A DNA stretch of 64,000 nucleotides from Serratia sp. FDAARGOS_506 (GCF_003812745.1 NZ_CP033831.1:1488001-1552000), one strand, 5' to 3'. Shown: positions 13,061-23,824, counted from the first letter of the stretch. Made by a program: numbers and translations. The notes: generated from the sequence alone by a model not told the origin.

Positions 13061-13212
13061 TGTGTTTTGCGTTGGGCTCCGTTCACGAGCCCAATACAAA
13101 ACATAATAACCCCTACCATCTACAGGCTCGGGGGGCGCACGGTAAAAACCGGCAAAAATCAGGTCAAGGCATCGAAAACGCCCATGAAGGGCGCTCATTA
13201 GGAATACAACTG
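13061..13212 (+). promoter_or_regulatory. glmU-glmS intergenic leader
   Basis: This 152-bp leader holds a strong hairpin, TTGGGCTC-7 nt-GAGCCCAA (13072-13094), and a second, CGCCC-ATGAA-GGGCG (about 13179-13193), close to the glmS ribosome-binding site. In E. coli the glmUS mRNA is cut at the glmU stop. The small RNA GlmZ then frees the glmS ribosome-binding site from such a hairpin. The structures are visible; control by GlmZ is inferred from that precedent. Confidence 0.6.
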
Positions 13213-15042
13213 ATGTGTGGAATTGTAGGCGCAGTAGCGCAACGTGATATCGCAGAAATTCTGTTGGAAGGTTTACGTCGTCTTGAGTACCGCGGTTATG
13301 ACTCCGCCGGTCTGGCAGTGGTCGACGCGCAGGGCAACGTCAGCCGCCTGCGTCGCGTAGGCAAGGTGCAAAAGTTGGCCGAAGCGGCGGAGCAGACCGA
13401 TCTGCACGGCGGTACCGGCATCGCTCACACCCGCTGGGCAACGCACGGTGAGCCGACCGAGGCGAACGCGCACCCGCATGTTTCCGACTACATTACCGTG
13501 GTGCATAACGGCATCATCGAAAACCACGAACCGCTGCGCGAACTGTTGATCGAACGCGGTTATCGCTTCAGCTCCGAAACCGACACCGAAGTGATTGCGC
13601 ACCTGGTGCATTGGGAACAACAGCAGGGCGGTACGCTGCTGGAAGTGGTTCAGCGCGTGATCCCACAGCTGCGCGGCGCCTACGGCACCGTGGTGATGGA
13701 CAGCCGCGATCCGAGCGTACTGGTCGCGGCGCGCTCCGGCAGCCCGCTGGTTATCGGCCGCGGCGTCGGCGAAAACTTCATCGCTTCCGATCAGCTGGCG
13801 CTGTTGCCGGTCACTCGCCGCTTCATCTTCCTGGAAGAAGGCGACGTGGTGGAAGTGACTCGCCGCACCGTCAACATCTTCGACAAGCAGGGTAACGCCA
13901 TCGAGCGCCCTGAGATCGAATCCCAAGTGCAGTATGACGCCGGCGACAAGGGCGCTTACCGCCACTACATGCAAAAAGAGATTTACGAACAGCCGCTGGC
14001 GCTGAAAAACACACTGGAAGGGCGGTTCAGCCATGGCCAAATCAACCTGAGCGAGCTGGGCCCGCGCGCCGATGAGCTGTTGGCCAAGGTGCAGCACGTG
14101 CAGATTATTGCCTGTGGTACTTCTTATCACTCCGGTATGGTGGCGCGTTACTGGTTCGAAGCGCTGGCCGGCGTGCCGTGCGACGTCGAGATCGCGTCCG
14201 AATTCCGTTACCGCAAATCGGCGGTGCGTCCGGGCAGCCTGATCATCACCCTGTCGCAGTCCGGCGAAACCGCCGACACATTAGCGGCGCTGCGCCTGTC
14301 CAAAGAGCTGGGTTATCTCGGTTCGCTGGCCGTTTGTAACGTGGCCGGCTCTTCGCTGGTGCGTGAATCCGATCTGGCGTTGATGACCAAGGCCGGCACG
14401 GAAATCGGCGTAGCCTCGACCAAGGCCTTCACTACGCAGCTCACCGTGCTGTTGATGCTGGTGGCGCGCCTGGGCCGCCTGAAAGGCATGGCGCAGAGCG
14501 TGGAGCAGGAGATCGTGCACGGCCTGCAGGCGCTGCCGGCGCGTATCGAGCAGATGCTGTCGATGGATAAAGAGATCGAAGCGCTGGCGGAAGGCTTCTC
14601 CGACAAGCACCATGCGCTGTTCCTCGGCCGCGGCGATCAGTATCCGATCGCCATGGAAGGGGCGCTGAAGCTGAAAGAGATCTCCTATATTCACGCCGAA
14701 GCTTATGCGGCGGGCGAGTTGAAACACGGCCCGCTGGCGCTGATCGACGCCGACATGCCGGTGATTGTGGTGGCGCCGAACAACGAACTGTTGGAAAAGC
14801 TGAAGTCCAACATTGAAGAAGTGCGTGCGCGCGGCGGCCAGCTGTACGTGTTCGCCGATCAGGACGCCGGCTTCGTCAGCAGTGAAGGCATGACCATCAT
14901 TCCTCTGCCGCACGTCGAGGAAATCGTGGCGCCTATCTTCTACACCGTGCCGTTGCAGCTGCTGTCTTACCACGTGGCGCTGATCAAAGGCACCGACGTT
15001 GACCAGCCGCGCAACCTGGCGAAGTCCGTCACCGTAGAGTAA
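13213..15042 (+). CDS. glmS: GlmS, glutamine--fructose-6-phosphate aminotransferase
   Basis: GlmS converts fructose-6-phosphate and glutamine to glucosamine-6-phosphate, the first step of amino-sugar synthesis. The protein has 609 residues, as in E. coli. The nucleophile is Cys2, exposed after Met removal (MCGIVGAV), followed by the class II glutaminase domain. Two SIS isomerase domains follow; the first has ACGTSYHSG and SQSGETADT. The C-terminal tail ends NLAKSVTVE. The true start is ATG 13213, because the nucleophile must follow it; the 51-codon upstream extension is rejected. The 3' end is the TnsD recognition site for Tn7. Confidence 0.99.
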   Translation: MCGIVGAVAQRDIAEILLEGLRRLEYRGYDSAGLAVVDAQGNVSRLRRVGKVQKLAEAAEQTDLHGGTGIAHTRWATHGEPTEANAHPHVSDYITVVHNGIIENHEPLRELLIERGYRFSSETDTEVIAHLVHWEQQQGGTLLEVVQRVIPQLRGAYGTVVMDSRDPSVLVAARSGSPLVIGRGVGENFIASDQLALLPVTRRFIFLEEGDVVEVTRRTVNIFDKQGNAIERPEIESQVQYDAGDKGAYRHYMQKEIYEQPLALKNTLEGRFSHGQINLSELGPRADELLAKVQHVQIIACGTSYHSGMVARYWFEALAGVPCDVEIASEFRYRKSAVRPGSLIITLSQSGETADTLAALRLSKELGYLGSLAVCNVAGSSLVRESDLALMTKAGTEIGVASTKAFTTQLTVLLMLVARLGRLKGMAQSVEQEIVHGLQALPARIEQMLSMDKEIEALAEGFSDKHHALFLGRGDQYPIAMEGALKLKEISYIHAEAYAAGELKHGPLALIDADMPVIVVAPNNELLEKLKSNIEEVRARGGQLYVFADQDAGFVSSEGMTIIPLPHVEEIVAPIFYTVPLQLLSYHVALIKGTDVDQPRNLAKSVTVE

Positions 15043-15061
15043 TCTGCCGCAGGTAAACTGC

Positions 15062-15089
15062 AAAAGCCGGCCCTAGCGCCGGCTTTTTT
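15062..15089 (+). terminator. glmS terminator and attTn7 point
   Basis: The stem AAAGCCGGC / GCCGGCTTT (15063-15071 and 15078-15086) with a T run is a strong terminator. The expected Tn7 insertion point, about 25 bp past the glmS stop (near 15067), falls inside it. The hairpin is unbroken and no tns gene or transposon end follows, so the site is empty. Confidence 0.93.
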
Positions 15090-15260
15090 CATGAGCGTCG
15101 TAAAAGATGACGGCGATGCCGATTCGGCGATAAACATTGTCATATTCAAGCGGATAGGGCGTGACCAAACGGTTTTTTATTGCTTGGCAATTGCGCTGTT
15201 TTTTAGCTAATCAATTGATTTATAAATAAACAAATACCCCTCAAACGCGTTGTAATATAA

Positions 15261-15322
15261 CTGTCATATTGCGTACATTTTTCTGTCACCAAACTGTCCT
15301 ATTTTCCCTCCTGCAGCAATAC
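15261..15322 (+). promoter_or_regulatory. two PhoB-binding Pho boxes of the pstS promoter
   Basis: Two 18-bp Pho boxes lie 22 bp apart: CTGTCATATTGCGTACAT (15261-15278) and CTGTCACCAAACTGTCCT (15283-15300). They align base by base with the E. coli pstS boxes as I remember them. A -10-like CAATAC lies near 15317. No -35 hexamer is needed in PhoB-activated promoters. The remaining part of the gap 15090-15260 is AT-rich with no recognised site. Confidence 0.93.
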
Positions 15323-15377
15323 TTACTCTGATTAAAACGACTCGAAGTCGATTTTAAATATCCCATTAGGAGGGATT

Positions 15378-16418
15378 ATGAAACTGATGCGTACCACCGT
15401 CGCCAGTATTGTGGCAGCGACCTTCTCCCTGACCACCGTGTCCGCGTTCGCTGCTGCCAGCCTGACCGGTGCAGGTGCGACATTCCCCGCTCCGGTTTAC
15501 GCCAAGTGGGCAGATTCTTATCAGAAAGAAACCGGCAACAAAGTTAACTATCAGGGCATCGGCTCCTCTGGCGGCGTGAAGCAAATCGTAGCCAACACCG
15601 TTGACTTTGGCGCTTCCGACGCCCCGCTGTCTGACGACAAGCTGGCGGCTGACGGCCTGTTCCAGTTCCCGACCGTGATTGGCGGCGTAGTGCTGGCTGT
15701 GAATATCCCGGGCATCAAATCCGGCGAACTGACTCTGGACGGCAAAACCCTGGGCGATATCTACCTGGGCAACGTCAAAAAGTGGAACGATCCGGCTATC
15801 ACCAAGCTGAACCCAGGCGTGAAACTGCCTGACCAGAACATCGCCGTGGTGCGTCGCGCCGACGGTTCCGGCACCTCGTTCGTGTTCACCAGCTACCTGT
15901 CCAAGGCCAACGCGCAGTGGAAAGAGAAGATTGGCGCCGGTTCTACCGTTAACTGGCCGACCGGTCTGGGCGGTAAAGGCAACGACGGCATCGCCGCTTT
16001 CGTCCAGCGTCTGCCTGGCTCTATCGGCTACGTAGAATACGCCTACGCCAAGCAGAACAACCTGGCTTACACCAAGCTGGTTTCCGCCGACGGCAAACCG
16101 GTCAGCCCGACCGAAGAGAGCTTCAGCAACGCGGCCAAAGGCGTGGATTGGAGCAAGACCTTCGCTCAGGATCTGACTGACCAGAAAGGCGACAACGTGT
16201 GGCCAATTACCTCCACCACCTTCATCCTGGTGCACAAAGAGCAGAAAAACCCTGCTCAGGGCGCCGAAGTGCTGAAGTTCTTCGACTGGGCTTACAAAAC
16301 CGGCGGCAAACAGGCTAACGAGCTGGATTACGCCACCCTGCCGAAAGAAGTGGTTGAGCAGGTGCGCGCGGCCTGGAAAACCAACGTAAAAGACAGTTCA
16401 GGTAAAGCGCTGTACTAA
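15378..16418 (+). CDS. pstS: PstS, periplasmic phosphate-binding protein
   Basis: PstS captures inorganic phosphate in the periplasm and delivers it to PstCAB. The 346-residue precursor starts with a signal peptide ([16 protein letters not shown]..., cleavage near residue 25-26 at SAFAA). The mature protein begins with the family blocks [16 protein letters not shown], then GSSGGVKQI and RADGSGTSF, which contain phosphate-contacting residues. The start has a strong AGGAGG. Pho boxes upstream show that PhoB induces it when phosphate is scarce. Confidence 0.99.
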   Translation: MKLMRTTVASIVAATFSLTTVSAFAAASLTGAGATFPAPVYAKWADSYQKETGNKVNYQGIGSSGGVKQIVANTVDFGASDAPLSDDKLAADGLFQFPTVIGGVVLAVNIPGIKSGELTLDGKTLGDIYLGNVKKWNDPAITKLNPGVKLPDQNIAVVRRADGSGTSFVFTSYLSKANAQWKEKIGAGSTVNWPTGLGGKGNDGIAAFVQRLPGSIGYVEYAYAKQNNLAYTKLVSADGKPVSPTEESFSNAAKGVDWSKTFAQDLTDQKGDNVWPITSTTFILVHKEQKNPAQGAEVLKFFDWAYKTGGKQANELDYATLPKEVVEQVRAAWKTNVKDSSGKALY

Positions 16419-16425
16419 CAACGCA

Positions 16426-16448
16426 GGGGCGCGGGTTCGCCGCGCCCC
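16426..16448 (+). other. pstS-pstC intercistronic hairpin
   Basis: A perfect 9-bp GC-rich stem GGGGCGCGG-GTTCG-CCGCGCCCC lies directly after pstS with no T-tract. Such hairpins stabilise the upstream part of an mRNA and reduce downstream expression, which would explain PstS being made in excess over its membrane partners. The role is inferred. Confidence 0.7.
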
Positions 16449-16509
16449 ACACAGTTCTTCAGGCTCCGATCCCGGTTGGGGCTGCCAGGGTTCAAACAGA
16501 GAGTAATCT

Positions 16510-17466
16510 ATGGCTGAGTACAAGCCGACCATCAAAGCACCGGGCAAAAACGGTGACATCATTTTCAGCGCGCTGGTGAGACTGGCGGCGCTGATTACCC
16601 TATTGTTGCTGGGCGGCATTATCGTTTCGCTGATCTTCGCCTCCTGGCCAAGCATGCAGAAATTCGGCTTCGCTTTCCTGTGGACCAAAGAGTGGGACGC
16701 GCCGGCGGAGCAGTTCGGCGCACTGGTGCCGATCTACGGCACCGTGGTCACCTCGCTTATCGCGCTGATCATCGCCGTGCCGGTGAGTTTCGGCATCGCG
16801 CTGTTCCTGACCGAACTGGCGCCGAACTGGTTGAAGCGGCCGCTGGGCATCGCCATTGAGCTGCTGGCGGCCATCCCGAGCATCGTCTACGGCATGTGGG
16901 GCCTGTTCGTGTTCGCCCCGCTGTTCGCCGAATATTTCCAGACGCCGGTGGGCGAAGTGCTGTCGGGCATTCCGATCGTCGGCGAGCTGTTCTCCGGCCC
17001 GGCCTTCGGCATCGGCATCCTGGCCGCCGGGGTGATCCTGGCGATCATGATCATTCCTTACATCGCTGCGGTCATGCGCGACGTGTTCGAACAGACGCCG
17101 GTGATGATGAAAGAGTCGGCCTACGGCATCGGTTGCACCACCTGGGAAGTCATCTGGCGCATCGTGCTGCCGTTCACCAAAAACGGCGTCATCGGCGGCG
17201 TGATGTTGGGGCTGGGCCGCGCGCTGGGGGAAACCATGGCGGTGACCTTTATCATCGGTAACACCTACCAGCTCGACAGCGCTTCGCTGTACATGCCGGG
17301 CAACAGCATCACCTCGGCGCTGGCCAACGAATTCGCCGAAGCCGAGTCCGGCGTGCACACCGCCGCGTTGATGGAGCTGGGCCTGATTCTGTTTGTTATC
17401 ACCTTTATCGTGCTGGCGCTGTCGAAACTGATGATCATGCGTTTGGCCAAGAATGAGGGGCGTTAA
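16510..17466 (+). CDS. pstC: PstC, phosphate ABC transporter permease
   Basis: One of two different membrane subunits of the high-affinity phosphate importer. The 318-residue protein shows six hydrophobic segments, starting at about residue 24 ([22 protein letters not shown]). The ABC-contact loop (EAA-type) is visible as [20 protein letters not shown] followed by [20 protein letters not shown]. The gene ends one base before pstA, suggesting translational coupling. Confidence 0.98.
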   Translation: MAEYKPTIKAPGKNGDIIFSALVRLAALITLLLLGGIIVSLIFASWPSMQKFGFAFLWTKEWDAPAEQFGALVPIYGTVVTSLIALIIAVPVSFGIALFLTELAPNWLKRPLGIAIELLAAIPSIVYGMWGLFVFAPLFAEYFQTPVGEVLSGIPIVGELFSGPAFGIGILAAGVILAIMIIPYIAAVMRDVFEQTPVMMKESAYGIGCTTWEVIWRIVLPFTKNGVIGGVMLGLGRALGETMAVTFIIGNTYQLDSASLYMPGNSITSALANEFAEAESGVHTAALMELGLILFVITFIVLALSKLMIMRLAKNEGR

Positions 17467-17467
17467 C

Positions 17468-18358
17468 ATGGCGACGATGGATATGCAAAACGCAGTCGTT
17501 CTGGCGGAAAGCCGCCGTAAAATGCAGGCCTGGCGCCGGCAGAAAAACCGCCTCGCGCTGTTCCTGTCGATGGCGACCATGGCGTTCGGGCTGTTCTGGC
17601 TGATCTGGATCCTGATCGCCACCGTCACCAAAGGTTTCGACGGCATGTCGCTGGCGCTGTTCACCGAAATGACCCCGCCGCCGAATACCGCGGGCGGCGG
17701 CTTGGCCAACGCCATCGCCGGCAGCGGCCTGTTGATCCTGTGGGCGACCATCTTCGGTACGCCGCTGGGCATCATGGCCGGCATCTACCTGGCGGAATAC
17801 GGCCGTAAATCCTGGCTGGCGGAAGTGATCCGCTTTATCAACGATATCCTGTTGTCCGCACCGTCGATCGTGGTGGGCCTGTTCGTTTACACCATCGTGG
17901 TGGCGAAGATGGAACACTTCTCCGGCTGGGCCGGCATCGTGGCGCTGGCGCTGCTGCAGGTGCCGATCGTCATTCGCACCACCGAGAACATGCTGAAGTT
18001 GGTACCGGATACGCTGCGCGAGGCGGCGTACGCCCTGGGTACGCCAAAATGGCGCATGATTTCCGCCATCACGCTGAAGGCGTCGGTGTCCGGCATCATC
18101 ACCGGCGTGCTCCTGGCGATTGCGCGCATCGCGGGGGAAACGGCACCGCTGCTGTTCACCTCGCTGTCGAACCAGTTCTGGAGCACCGACCTGATGCAGC
18201 CGATCGCCAACCTGCCGGTGACCATCTTCAAATTCGCCATGAGCCCGTTCGCCGAATGGCAACAGCTGGCCTGGGCCGGGGTGCTGTTGATCACCCTGTG
18301 CGTACTGTTACTGAATATCCTGGCGCGCGTGATTTTCGCCAAGAAAAAGCATTCATAA
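17468..18358 (+). CDS. pstA: PstA, phosphate ABC transporter permease
   Basis: The second membrane subunit of the phosphate importer. With the ATG at 17468 it has 296 residues, equal to E. coli PstA. An in-frame start 15 bases upstream lies inside pstC and is less likely. Its coupling loop is [22 protein letters not shown], and the downstream [15 protein letters not shown] is typical of the family. Membrane segments are well spaced, and the N-terminus is cytoplasmic and basic ([15 protein letters not shown]). Confidence 0.98.
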   Translation: MATMDMQNAVVLAESRRKMQAWRRQKNRLALFLSMATMAFGLFWLIWILIATVTKGFDGMSLALFTEMTPPPNTAGGGLANAIAGSGLLILWATIFGTPLGIMAGIYLAEYGRKSWLAEVIRFINDILLSAPSIVVGLFVYTIVVAKMEHFSGWAGIVALALLQVPIVIRTTENMLKLVPDTLREAAYALGTPKWRMISAITLKASVSGIITGVLLAIARIAGETAPLLFTSLSNQFWSTDLMQPIANLPVTIFKFAMSPFAEWQQLAWAGVLLITLCVLLLNILARVIFAKKKHS

Positions 18359-19183
<825 letters not shown>

Positions 19184-19194
19184 TAGGAAGCATC

Positions 19195-19929
19195 ATGGAT
19201 AACCTGAATTTAAACAAACACATTTCCGGCCAGTTCAACGCAGAGCTTGAGCATATCCGCACCCAGGTGCTGACCATGGGCGGGCTGGTGGAGCAGCAAC
19301 TGACCGATGCCATTACCGCGATGCACAATCAGGATGGCGAGTTGGCCAAGCGCGTGATCGAAGGCGACGCCAAGGTCAACATGATGGAAGTGGCGATCGA
19401 CGAAGCTTGCGTACGCATCATCGCCAAGCGTCAGCCGACCGCCAGCGATCTGCGCCTGGTGATGGCGATCATCAAAACCATTTCCGAGCTGGAGCGCATC
19501 GGCGACGTGGCGGACAAAATCTGCCGCACCGCGCTGGAAAAGTTTTCGCACCAGCACCAGCCGCTGCTGGTCAGCCTGGAGTCGCTGGGGCGCCACACCG
19601 TGCAGATGCTGCACGACGTGCTGGACGCGTTTGCGCGCATGGATCTGGACGAGGCGATCCGTATTTATCGCGAAGATAAAAAGGTCGACCAGGAATACGA
19701 AGGCATCGTGCGCCAGCTGATGACCTACATGATGGAAGACTCACGCACTATTCCGAGCGTGCTGACCGCGCTGTTCTGCGCCCGTTCTATCGAGCGCATC
19801 GGCGACCGCTGCCAGAACATCTGCGAATTTATCTTCTATTTCGTCAAAGGGCAGGACTTTCGTCATTTGGGCGGCGACGCCTTGGAAAAGCTGCTCTCTC
19901 CGGGCGGTAAAGACGAAAAGGCCGACTAA
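19195..19929 (+). CDS. phoU: PhoU, negative regulator of the Pho regulon
   Basis: PhoU connects the Pst transporter to the sensor kinase PhoR, keeping the Pho regulon off when phosphate is plentiful. The 244-residue protein is two repeated three-helix bundles. Each carries the metal-cluster motif: [14 protein letters not shown] in the first half and [14 protein letters not shown] in the second. The ATG at 19195 gives [14 protein letters not shown], matching E. coli. It closes the pstSCAB-phoU operon and is followed by a hairpin terminator. Confidence 0.99.
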   Translation: MDNLNLNKHISGQFNAELEHIRTQVLTMGGLVEQQLTDAITAMHNQDGELAKRVIEGDAKVNMMEVAIDEACVRIIAKRQPTASDLRLVMAIIKTISELERIGDVADKICRTALEKFSHQHQPLLVSLESLGRHTVQMLHDVLDAFARMDLDEAIRIYREDKKVDQEYEGIVRQLMTYMMEDSRTIPSVLTALFCARSIERIGDRCQNICEFIFYFVKGQDFRHLGGDALEKLLSPGGKDEKAD

Positions 19930-19951
19930 CCCTTTCCGGGTAATATCCTTC

Positions 19952-19975
19952 AAAGGCGCGGTTTCCCGCGCCTTT
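19952..19975 (+). terminator. pst operon terminator
   Basis: The stem AAAGGCGCGG-TTTC-CCGCGCCTTT has 10 bp, and its right arm ends in TTT followed by ATT. The T-tract is short, but the stem is strong. Confidence 0.75.
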
Positions 19976-20097
19976 ATTCCATCTTAAGCGCGTAAAGATA
20001 AAAAGGTTATAAACATAGCTTTTTATATTATTTCCTGACCTATGTGGCGCTTGCTAGCTTATCCGCCAGCAGGACATCAACCACTTAGGAGCTTTCT

Positions 20098-20937
20098 ATG
20101 AAACATCGCGCTTTGGCCTTAACGTTGTTAGCCAGTCTGACCGGCCTCGCCGCCGGCGCCGCGCACGCGGACAAACTTGACGATATCAAGCAAGCCGGCG
20201 TGGTGCGTATCGCGGTGTTCGACAGCAACCCGCCGTTCGGCTACATCGATCCGCAGAGCAAAAAGCTGGTGGGCTACGATGTGGACGTCGCCGATGCGAT
20301 CGGCAAAGCGCTGGGGGTAAAAGTGGAGCTGCGCGCCACCAACCCGGCCAACCGCATTCCGTTGCTGGTGTCGAAGAAGGTTGACCTGATCGCCGCCAAC
20401 TTCACCATTACCGACGAGCGCGCCAAGGAAGTGAACTTCAGCGTGCCGTACTTCGCCACCGGCCAGAAATTCATCGCTCGCAAAGGCGTGCTGAAAACCC
20501 CGGAAGACATCAAGAAGCTGCGCATCGGCGCGGACAAGGGCACGGTGCAGGAAATCACCCTGCGCGAGCGTTTCCCGACGGCGAAAGTGATCTCTTACGA
20601 TGACACTCCGCTGGCGTTCGTGGCGCTGCGTAACGGCAACGTGCAGGCGATCACTCAGGACGACGCCAAGCTGGTCGGCCTGCTTGGCAACCTGCCGGCG
20701 GCGCAGAAGGCGGAGTTTGAAATTTCACCGTTCAGCCTGACCAAAGAGTACCAGGGCGTCGGTATTCCCAAGGGCGAAGATCGCCTGACCGCCGCGGTGA
20801 ACGAGACGTTGATCAAACTGGAAAAAGACGGTGAAGCGGTTAAGATTTACGATCGCTGGTTCGGGCCGGAAACCAAATCTGCCCAACCGCGCGGCGATTT
20901 CAAAATCGCGCCTTTGGATCAGCAACCGAAAGCCTGA
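20098..20937 (+). CDS. polar amino-acid ABC transporter, periplasmic binding protein
   Basis: This is a family 3 solute-binding protein of 279 residues. The signal peptide runs MKHRALALTLLASLTGLAAG with cleavage at AHA near residue 24. The mature part begins DKLDDIKQAGVVRIAVFDSNPPFGYID, and the family signature GYDVDVADAIGKALGV follows. The fold and the two permeases downstream indicate uptake of an amino acid such as glutamate, aspartate, glutamine or cystine; the substrate cannot be read from sequence. The 5' gap after phoU has an AT-rich stretch (20001-20030) that may hold the promoter. Confidence 0.9.
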   Translation: MKHRALALTLLASLTGLAAGAAHADKLDDIKQAGVVRIAVFDSNPPFGYIDPQSKKLVGYDVDVADAIGKALGVKVELRATNPANRIPLLVSKKVDLIAANFTITDERAKEVNFSVPYFATGQKFIARKGVLKTPEDIKKLRIGADKGTVQEITLRERFPTAKVISYDDTPLAFVALRNGNVQAITQDDAKLVGLLGNLPAAQKAEFEISPFSLTKEYQGVGIPKGEDRLTAAVNETLIKLEKDGEAVKIYDRWFGPETKSAQPRGDFKIAPLDQQPKA

Positions 20938-20966
20938 TTTAATCGCTCGCGGTGAGATCGACACGG

Positions 20967-20990
20967 AGGGGCGCAGCTTGCTGCGCCCCT
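20967..20990 (+). other. intercistronic hairpin after the binding-protein gene
   Basis: A perfect 10-bp stem AGGGGCGCAG-CTTG-CTGCGCCCCT sits between the binding-protein gene and the first permease gene, with no T-tract. It probably lowers permease expression relative to the binding protein by stabilising the upstream mRNA. Confidence 0.7.
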
Positions 20991-21018
20991 GATGCATTCT
21001 GCAAGACAAGGATTGAAC

Positions 21019-21732
21019 ATGAACCTGGACTGGCTGCTGGCGCCGCAATACCTGAGCTGGCTGTGGCACGGCTTCCTGCTGACGCTGTGGCTTTCCGCCT
21101 GCGCGGGCCTGGCGGCCACGCTGCTGGGCTTTGTGCTGGCGGCGATGCGCGACAGCAGCCTGCGGCCGTTGCGCTGGCTGGCGATGGGATACAGCTCGCT
21201 GTTTCGCAATACGCCGCTGCTGGTGCAGCTGTTCTTTTGGTATTTCGCCGCCGGGCAGATCCTGCCGTCCGCCGCCATGCAGTGGCTGAACAGCTCACAT
21301 CAGGTTGGCCCGCTTGAGTGGCCGTCGTTCGAGTTTCTCGCCGGTTTCTTCGGCCTGACGCTCTACTCCACCGCCTTTATCGCCGAAGAGATCCGTTCCG
21401 GTATTCGCGGCGTCGCCGGCGGGCAGAAATATGCCGCCCAGGCGCTGGGGCTGACCGGCTGGCAGGCGATGCGCTACGTGGTGCTGCCGCAGGCGCTGAA
21501 AATCGCGTTGCCGCCGCTGCTGGGCCAGTACATGAACGTGATCAAGAACTCGTCGCTGACCATGGCGATCGGCGTTGCCGAACTCTCTTACGCCTCGCGT
21601 CAGGTTGAAACCGAAACGTTGCGCACCTTCCAGGCGTTCGGCGTGGCGACGGTGCTGTATATCGCCATCATCGCGCTGCTGGAAGGCTGGGGCATGTGGC
21701 GCCAACAGCGTAAACCGTTGGGAGGACATTGA
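21019..21732 (+). CDS. polar amino-acid ABC transporter permease (GltJ type)
   Basis: A membrane subunit of the HisMQ/GltJK family, 237 residues from ATG 21019 (ribosome-binding site AAGG). It has about five hydrophobic helices. FRNTPLLVQLFFWYF and the coupling loop GGQKYAAQALGLTGWQAMRYVVLPQALK are both diagnostic. The C-terminal EGWGMWRQQRK is basic and cytoplasmic. The stop is one base before the next permease start, so the two are surely translated together and probably form a heterodimer. Confidence 0.92.
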   Translation: MNLDWLLAPQYLSWLWHGFLLTLWLSACAGLAATLLGFVLAAMRDSSLRPLRWLAMGYSSLFRNTPLLVQLFFWYFAAGQILPSAAMQWLNSSHQVGPLEWPSFEFLAGFFGLTLYSTAFIAEEIRSGIRGVAGGQKYAAQALGLTGWQAMRYVVLPQALKIALPPLLGQYMNVIKNSSLTMAIGVAELSYASRQVETETLRTFQAFGVATVLYIAIIALLEGWGMWRQQRKPLGGH

Positions 21733-21733
21733 G

Positions 21734-22474
21734 ATGGATTTCAGCGTAATTCACGATAACCTGGGCTACCTGCTGTGGGGCACCTGGCCGGACGGGCCGC
21801 TGGGCGGCGCGGCGCTGACGTTGGCGATCAGCCTGATGGCCGGCGTGGCTTCGGCGGTGCTCGGCACCTTACTCGGTGTGGCGCTGGCGATGTCGCGCGG
21901 CGTTGCCGCCGGATTGCTGGCGGCGGTGCTGGGCTTTTTCCGCGCCATTCCGGTCATCATGCTGATCTTCTGGACCTATTTCCTGCTGCCGATGGTGTTT
22001 GGTGTCGAGATCCCGGAAATCACTACCGTGGTGTGCGCGCTGGCGCTGATCGCTTCGGCCTATTTGGCCCATGCGGTGAAGGCCGGCATCGCCGCGATCG
22101 GCCCCGGCCAGTGGCAGGCCGGGCTTTCTCTGGGGCTGAACCGTTGGCAAACGCTGCGCATGATCGTGCTGCCGCAGGCGCTGCGCATGATGGTGCCGTC
22201 GTTCATTAACCAGTGGATCTCCTTAATCAAAGACACCTCGCTGGCTTATATCGTCGGCGTTGGCGAACTGACCTTCCTGGCGACCCAGGTCAACAACCGC
22301 AGCATGGTCTACCCGATGGAAGTGTTCCTGTTCGTGGCGCTGGTCTATTTCGTGTTCTGCCTGGCGCTCGATCTGCTGGCCAACGCGATTAACCGCCGCT
22401 TCGGCGCGCAAACCCGCGCGCTGAAGCGGTCCTGGCGCTGGTGGCGCAACAAGCCGCCGATGCCGGCCAGTTAA
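21734..22474 (+). CDS. polar amino-acid ABC transporter permease (GltK type)
   Basis: The partner permease of the importer has 246 residues, with GAALTLAISLMAGVASAVLGTLLG at the start. The family blocks FFRAIPVIMLIFWTYF and GPGQWQAGLSLGLNRWQTLRMIVLPQALR (coupling loop) follow. ATG 21734 follows the preceding stop by one base, with GGAGG upstream. Its TAA stop overlaps the stop of the convergent yieH (both read from TTAA at 22471-22474), so no ATPase gene can follow. Confidence 0.92.
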   Translation: MDFSVIHDNLGYLLWGTWPDGPLGGAALTLAISLMAGVASAVLGTLLGVALAMSRGVAAGLLAAVLGFFRAIPVIMLIFWTYFLLPMVFGVEIPEITTVVCALALIASAYLAHAVKAGIAAIGPGQWQAGLSLGLNRWQTLRMIVLPQALRMMVPSFINQWISLIKDTSLAYIVGVGELTFLATQVNNRSMVYPMEVFLFVALVYFVFCLALDLLANAINRRFGAQTRALKRSWRWWRNKPPMPAS

Positions 22475-23139
22475 TCGGCCGTCAGTCGCCAGCCGCGTTC
22501 GCGCCACAGCGCGGGCAACTGGGCCAGGTCGTCAAACGTCGTCACCAGCGGGTGGTCGATCGGCGGGTTGTGCGGGTCGGCGCAGAAGTAAAAGACCGGA
22601 ATGCCAGCATGGATGCCGGCCTGGGCGCCGGCGGGCGAGTCGTCCACCAGGATGCAGCGCGTCACCGGCACCTGCATCTGTTCGGCGGCGTGAAACACGA
22701 TCGCCGGATCCGGCTTCCAGCGCTGCAGGTCATAACCGCTGAACAACCGGTCATTAAAATAAGGCAGCATGCCGGTCAGGCCGAGCGAGTGTTGCATCTT
22801 GCTGACCGGCCCGTTGGAGACGGTGCAGATAGGCACCGTCACCTGCGCCAGCAGCTCGCGGGCGCCGGCAATCTGCTGCAGCTCGCTGTCGAACAGCCGC
22901 GCTACTTCCTGCCGATACAGCGGCTCCAGCGCTTCTTTTGCCAGGTCAGTGCCTTGCTCGGCGTTGACCCGATCGATGATCTCGTACAGCTTTACCCCTT
23001 TGTATTTCTTGAACACTTCTTCCAGCGACAGGTGAATGCCGTAGCGGGCGAACATGTGTACATAGGCTTTGCTGCACAGCACTTCGCTGTCCACCAGCGT
23101 GCCGTCGCAGTCGAACAAAATGCAGTCAATCTGATTCAT
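22471..23139 (-). CDS. yieH: YieH, HAD-family 6-phosphogluconate phosphatase
   Basis: A haloacid-dehalogenase phosphatase of 222 residues. E. coli YieH acts in vitro on 6-phosphogluconate and, more weakly, on other sugar phosphates. The nucleophile motif DCDGT (D10, with acid D12) is near the N-terminus. Motif II is TVSNGP, the lysine sits in RWKPDP, and the acidic motif IV is ILVDDSPAG. The block KYKGVKLYEIIDRV belongs to the helical cap. It lies head to tail with the Nudix gene upstream (46-bp gap), so the two may be co-transcribed. Confidence 0.95.
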   Translation of the reverse strand: MNQIDCILFDCDGTLVDSEVLCSKAYVHMFARYGIHLSLEEVFKKYKGVKLYEIIDRVNAEQGTDLAKEALEPLYRQEVARLFDSELQQIAGARELLAQVTVPICTVSNGPVSKMQHSLGLTGMLPYFNDRLFSGYDLQRWKPDPAIVFHAAEQMQVPVTRCILVDDSPAGAQAGIHAGIPVFYFCADPHNPPIDHPLVTTFDDLAQLPALWRERGWRLTAD

Positions 23140-23185
23140 GCGGGACAGGTTCCTTCGGGTTAGCGCCGCTGAGGCCGGTCAGCGA

Positions 23186-23590
23186 TCACTTGATCAGGTT
23201 ACGCGCCTTGAGATCGTGCAAAATCAGCGCGGCAACGTGCGAGCAGTGCGGCAAATCGTGGCTGTCGCACCACCTCAGTTCGGCGATTTCGGCGGCCGGC
23301 TGCAGCTGCCCGGTAAAGTCGGCCTGGTAGCAGCGAATGCGCACCTGGGTGCCGTCCTGCTTGCCGTCCGCCGGGCCGGTGAACTCGCCGTAAAACGCGA
23401 TGGAGCTCGGCTGCAGCGCGACGGTCAGCTCTTCGTCAATTTCGCGGCACAGCGCCTGTTCGTCGGTTTCGCCCGCTTCGCGTTTTCCACCCGGGACATA
23501 AAACAGCGTCTTATTGTGTGAACGCACCAGCGCCACTTTGTCATCTTTCAGCGTAATTAACGCGAGTTTATCGATAAAGGTCGAAGACAT
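23186..23590 (-). CDS. Nudix hydrolase
   Basis: A small 134-residue Nudix hydrolase, a family that cleaves nucleoside diphosphates linked to other moieties. The Nudix box spans about residues 35-57 as GKREAGE-7 residues-REIDEELTV. The final glycine is a threonine, but the metal-binding glutamates of REIDEE are intact. The N-terminal strands IDKLALITLKDDKVALVRSHN and VPGGK before the box are normal. The substrate cannot be told. It is on the same strand as yieH and divergent from adeP. Confidence 0.88.
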   Translation of the reverse strand: MSSTFIDKLALITLKDDKVALVRSHNKTLFYVPGGKREAGETDEQALCREIDEELTVALQPSSIAFYGEFTGPADGKQDGTQVRIRCYQADFTGQLQPAAEIAELRWCDSHDLPHCSHVAALILHDLKARNLIK

Positions 23591-23824
23591 GCGGATTCCT
23601 GTTTTTTTAGCGGGTAGGGTAAGAGATGCGATAGGTCATTTTATCGGCCGTGCCGGCAAACGGCAACGCAGCGGATGGCAAGGGGGATGAATGCCTGTAA
23701 ATACAAGCCGTTGACGCATTTAGCCGTAAAGACGGCGAAAAAAACCTGTGACCGGCGTCAAAAGCCCCACTTTTTGTTATAGGATAGCCGGCGACTGTCC
23801 ATTCCCATTTTCGGAATTCTGATA

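Noticed and set aside
13060-13212. 51-codon extension of glmS
   Set aside because: The catalytic Cys must be residue 2 of the product, which fixes the start at ATG 13213.
15043-15378. Tn7 or other element between glmS and pstS
   Set aside because: There is no transposase and no terminal repeat; the gap holds only the terminator, AT-rich DNA and the Pho boxes.
23591-23824. PurR operator before adeP
   Set aside because: GGCAAACGGCAACGC in this gap is only a partial match to the PurR palindrome and lacks symmetry.
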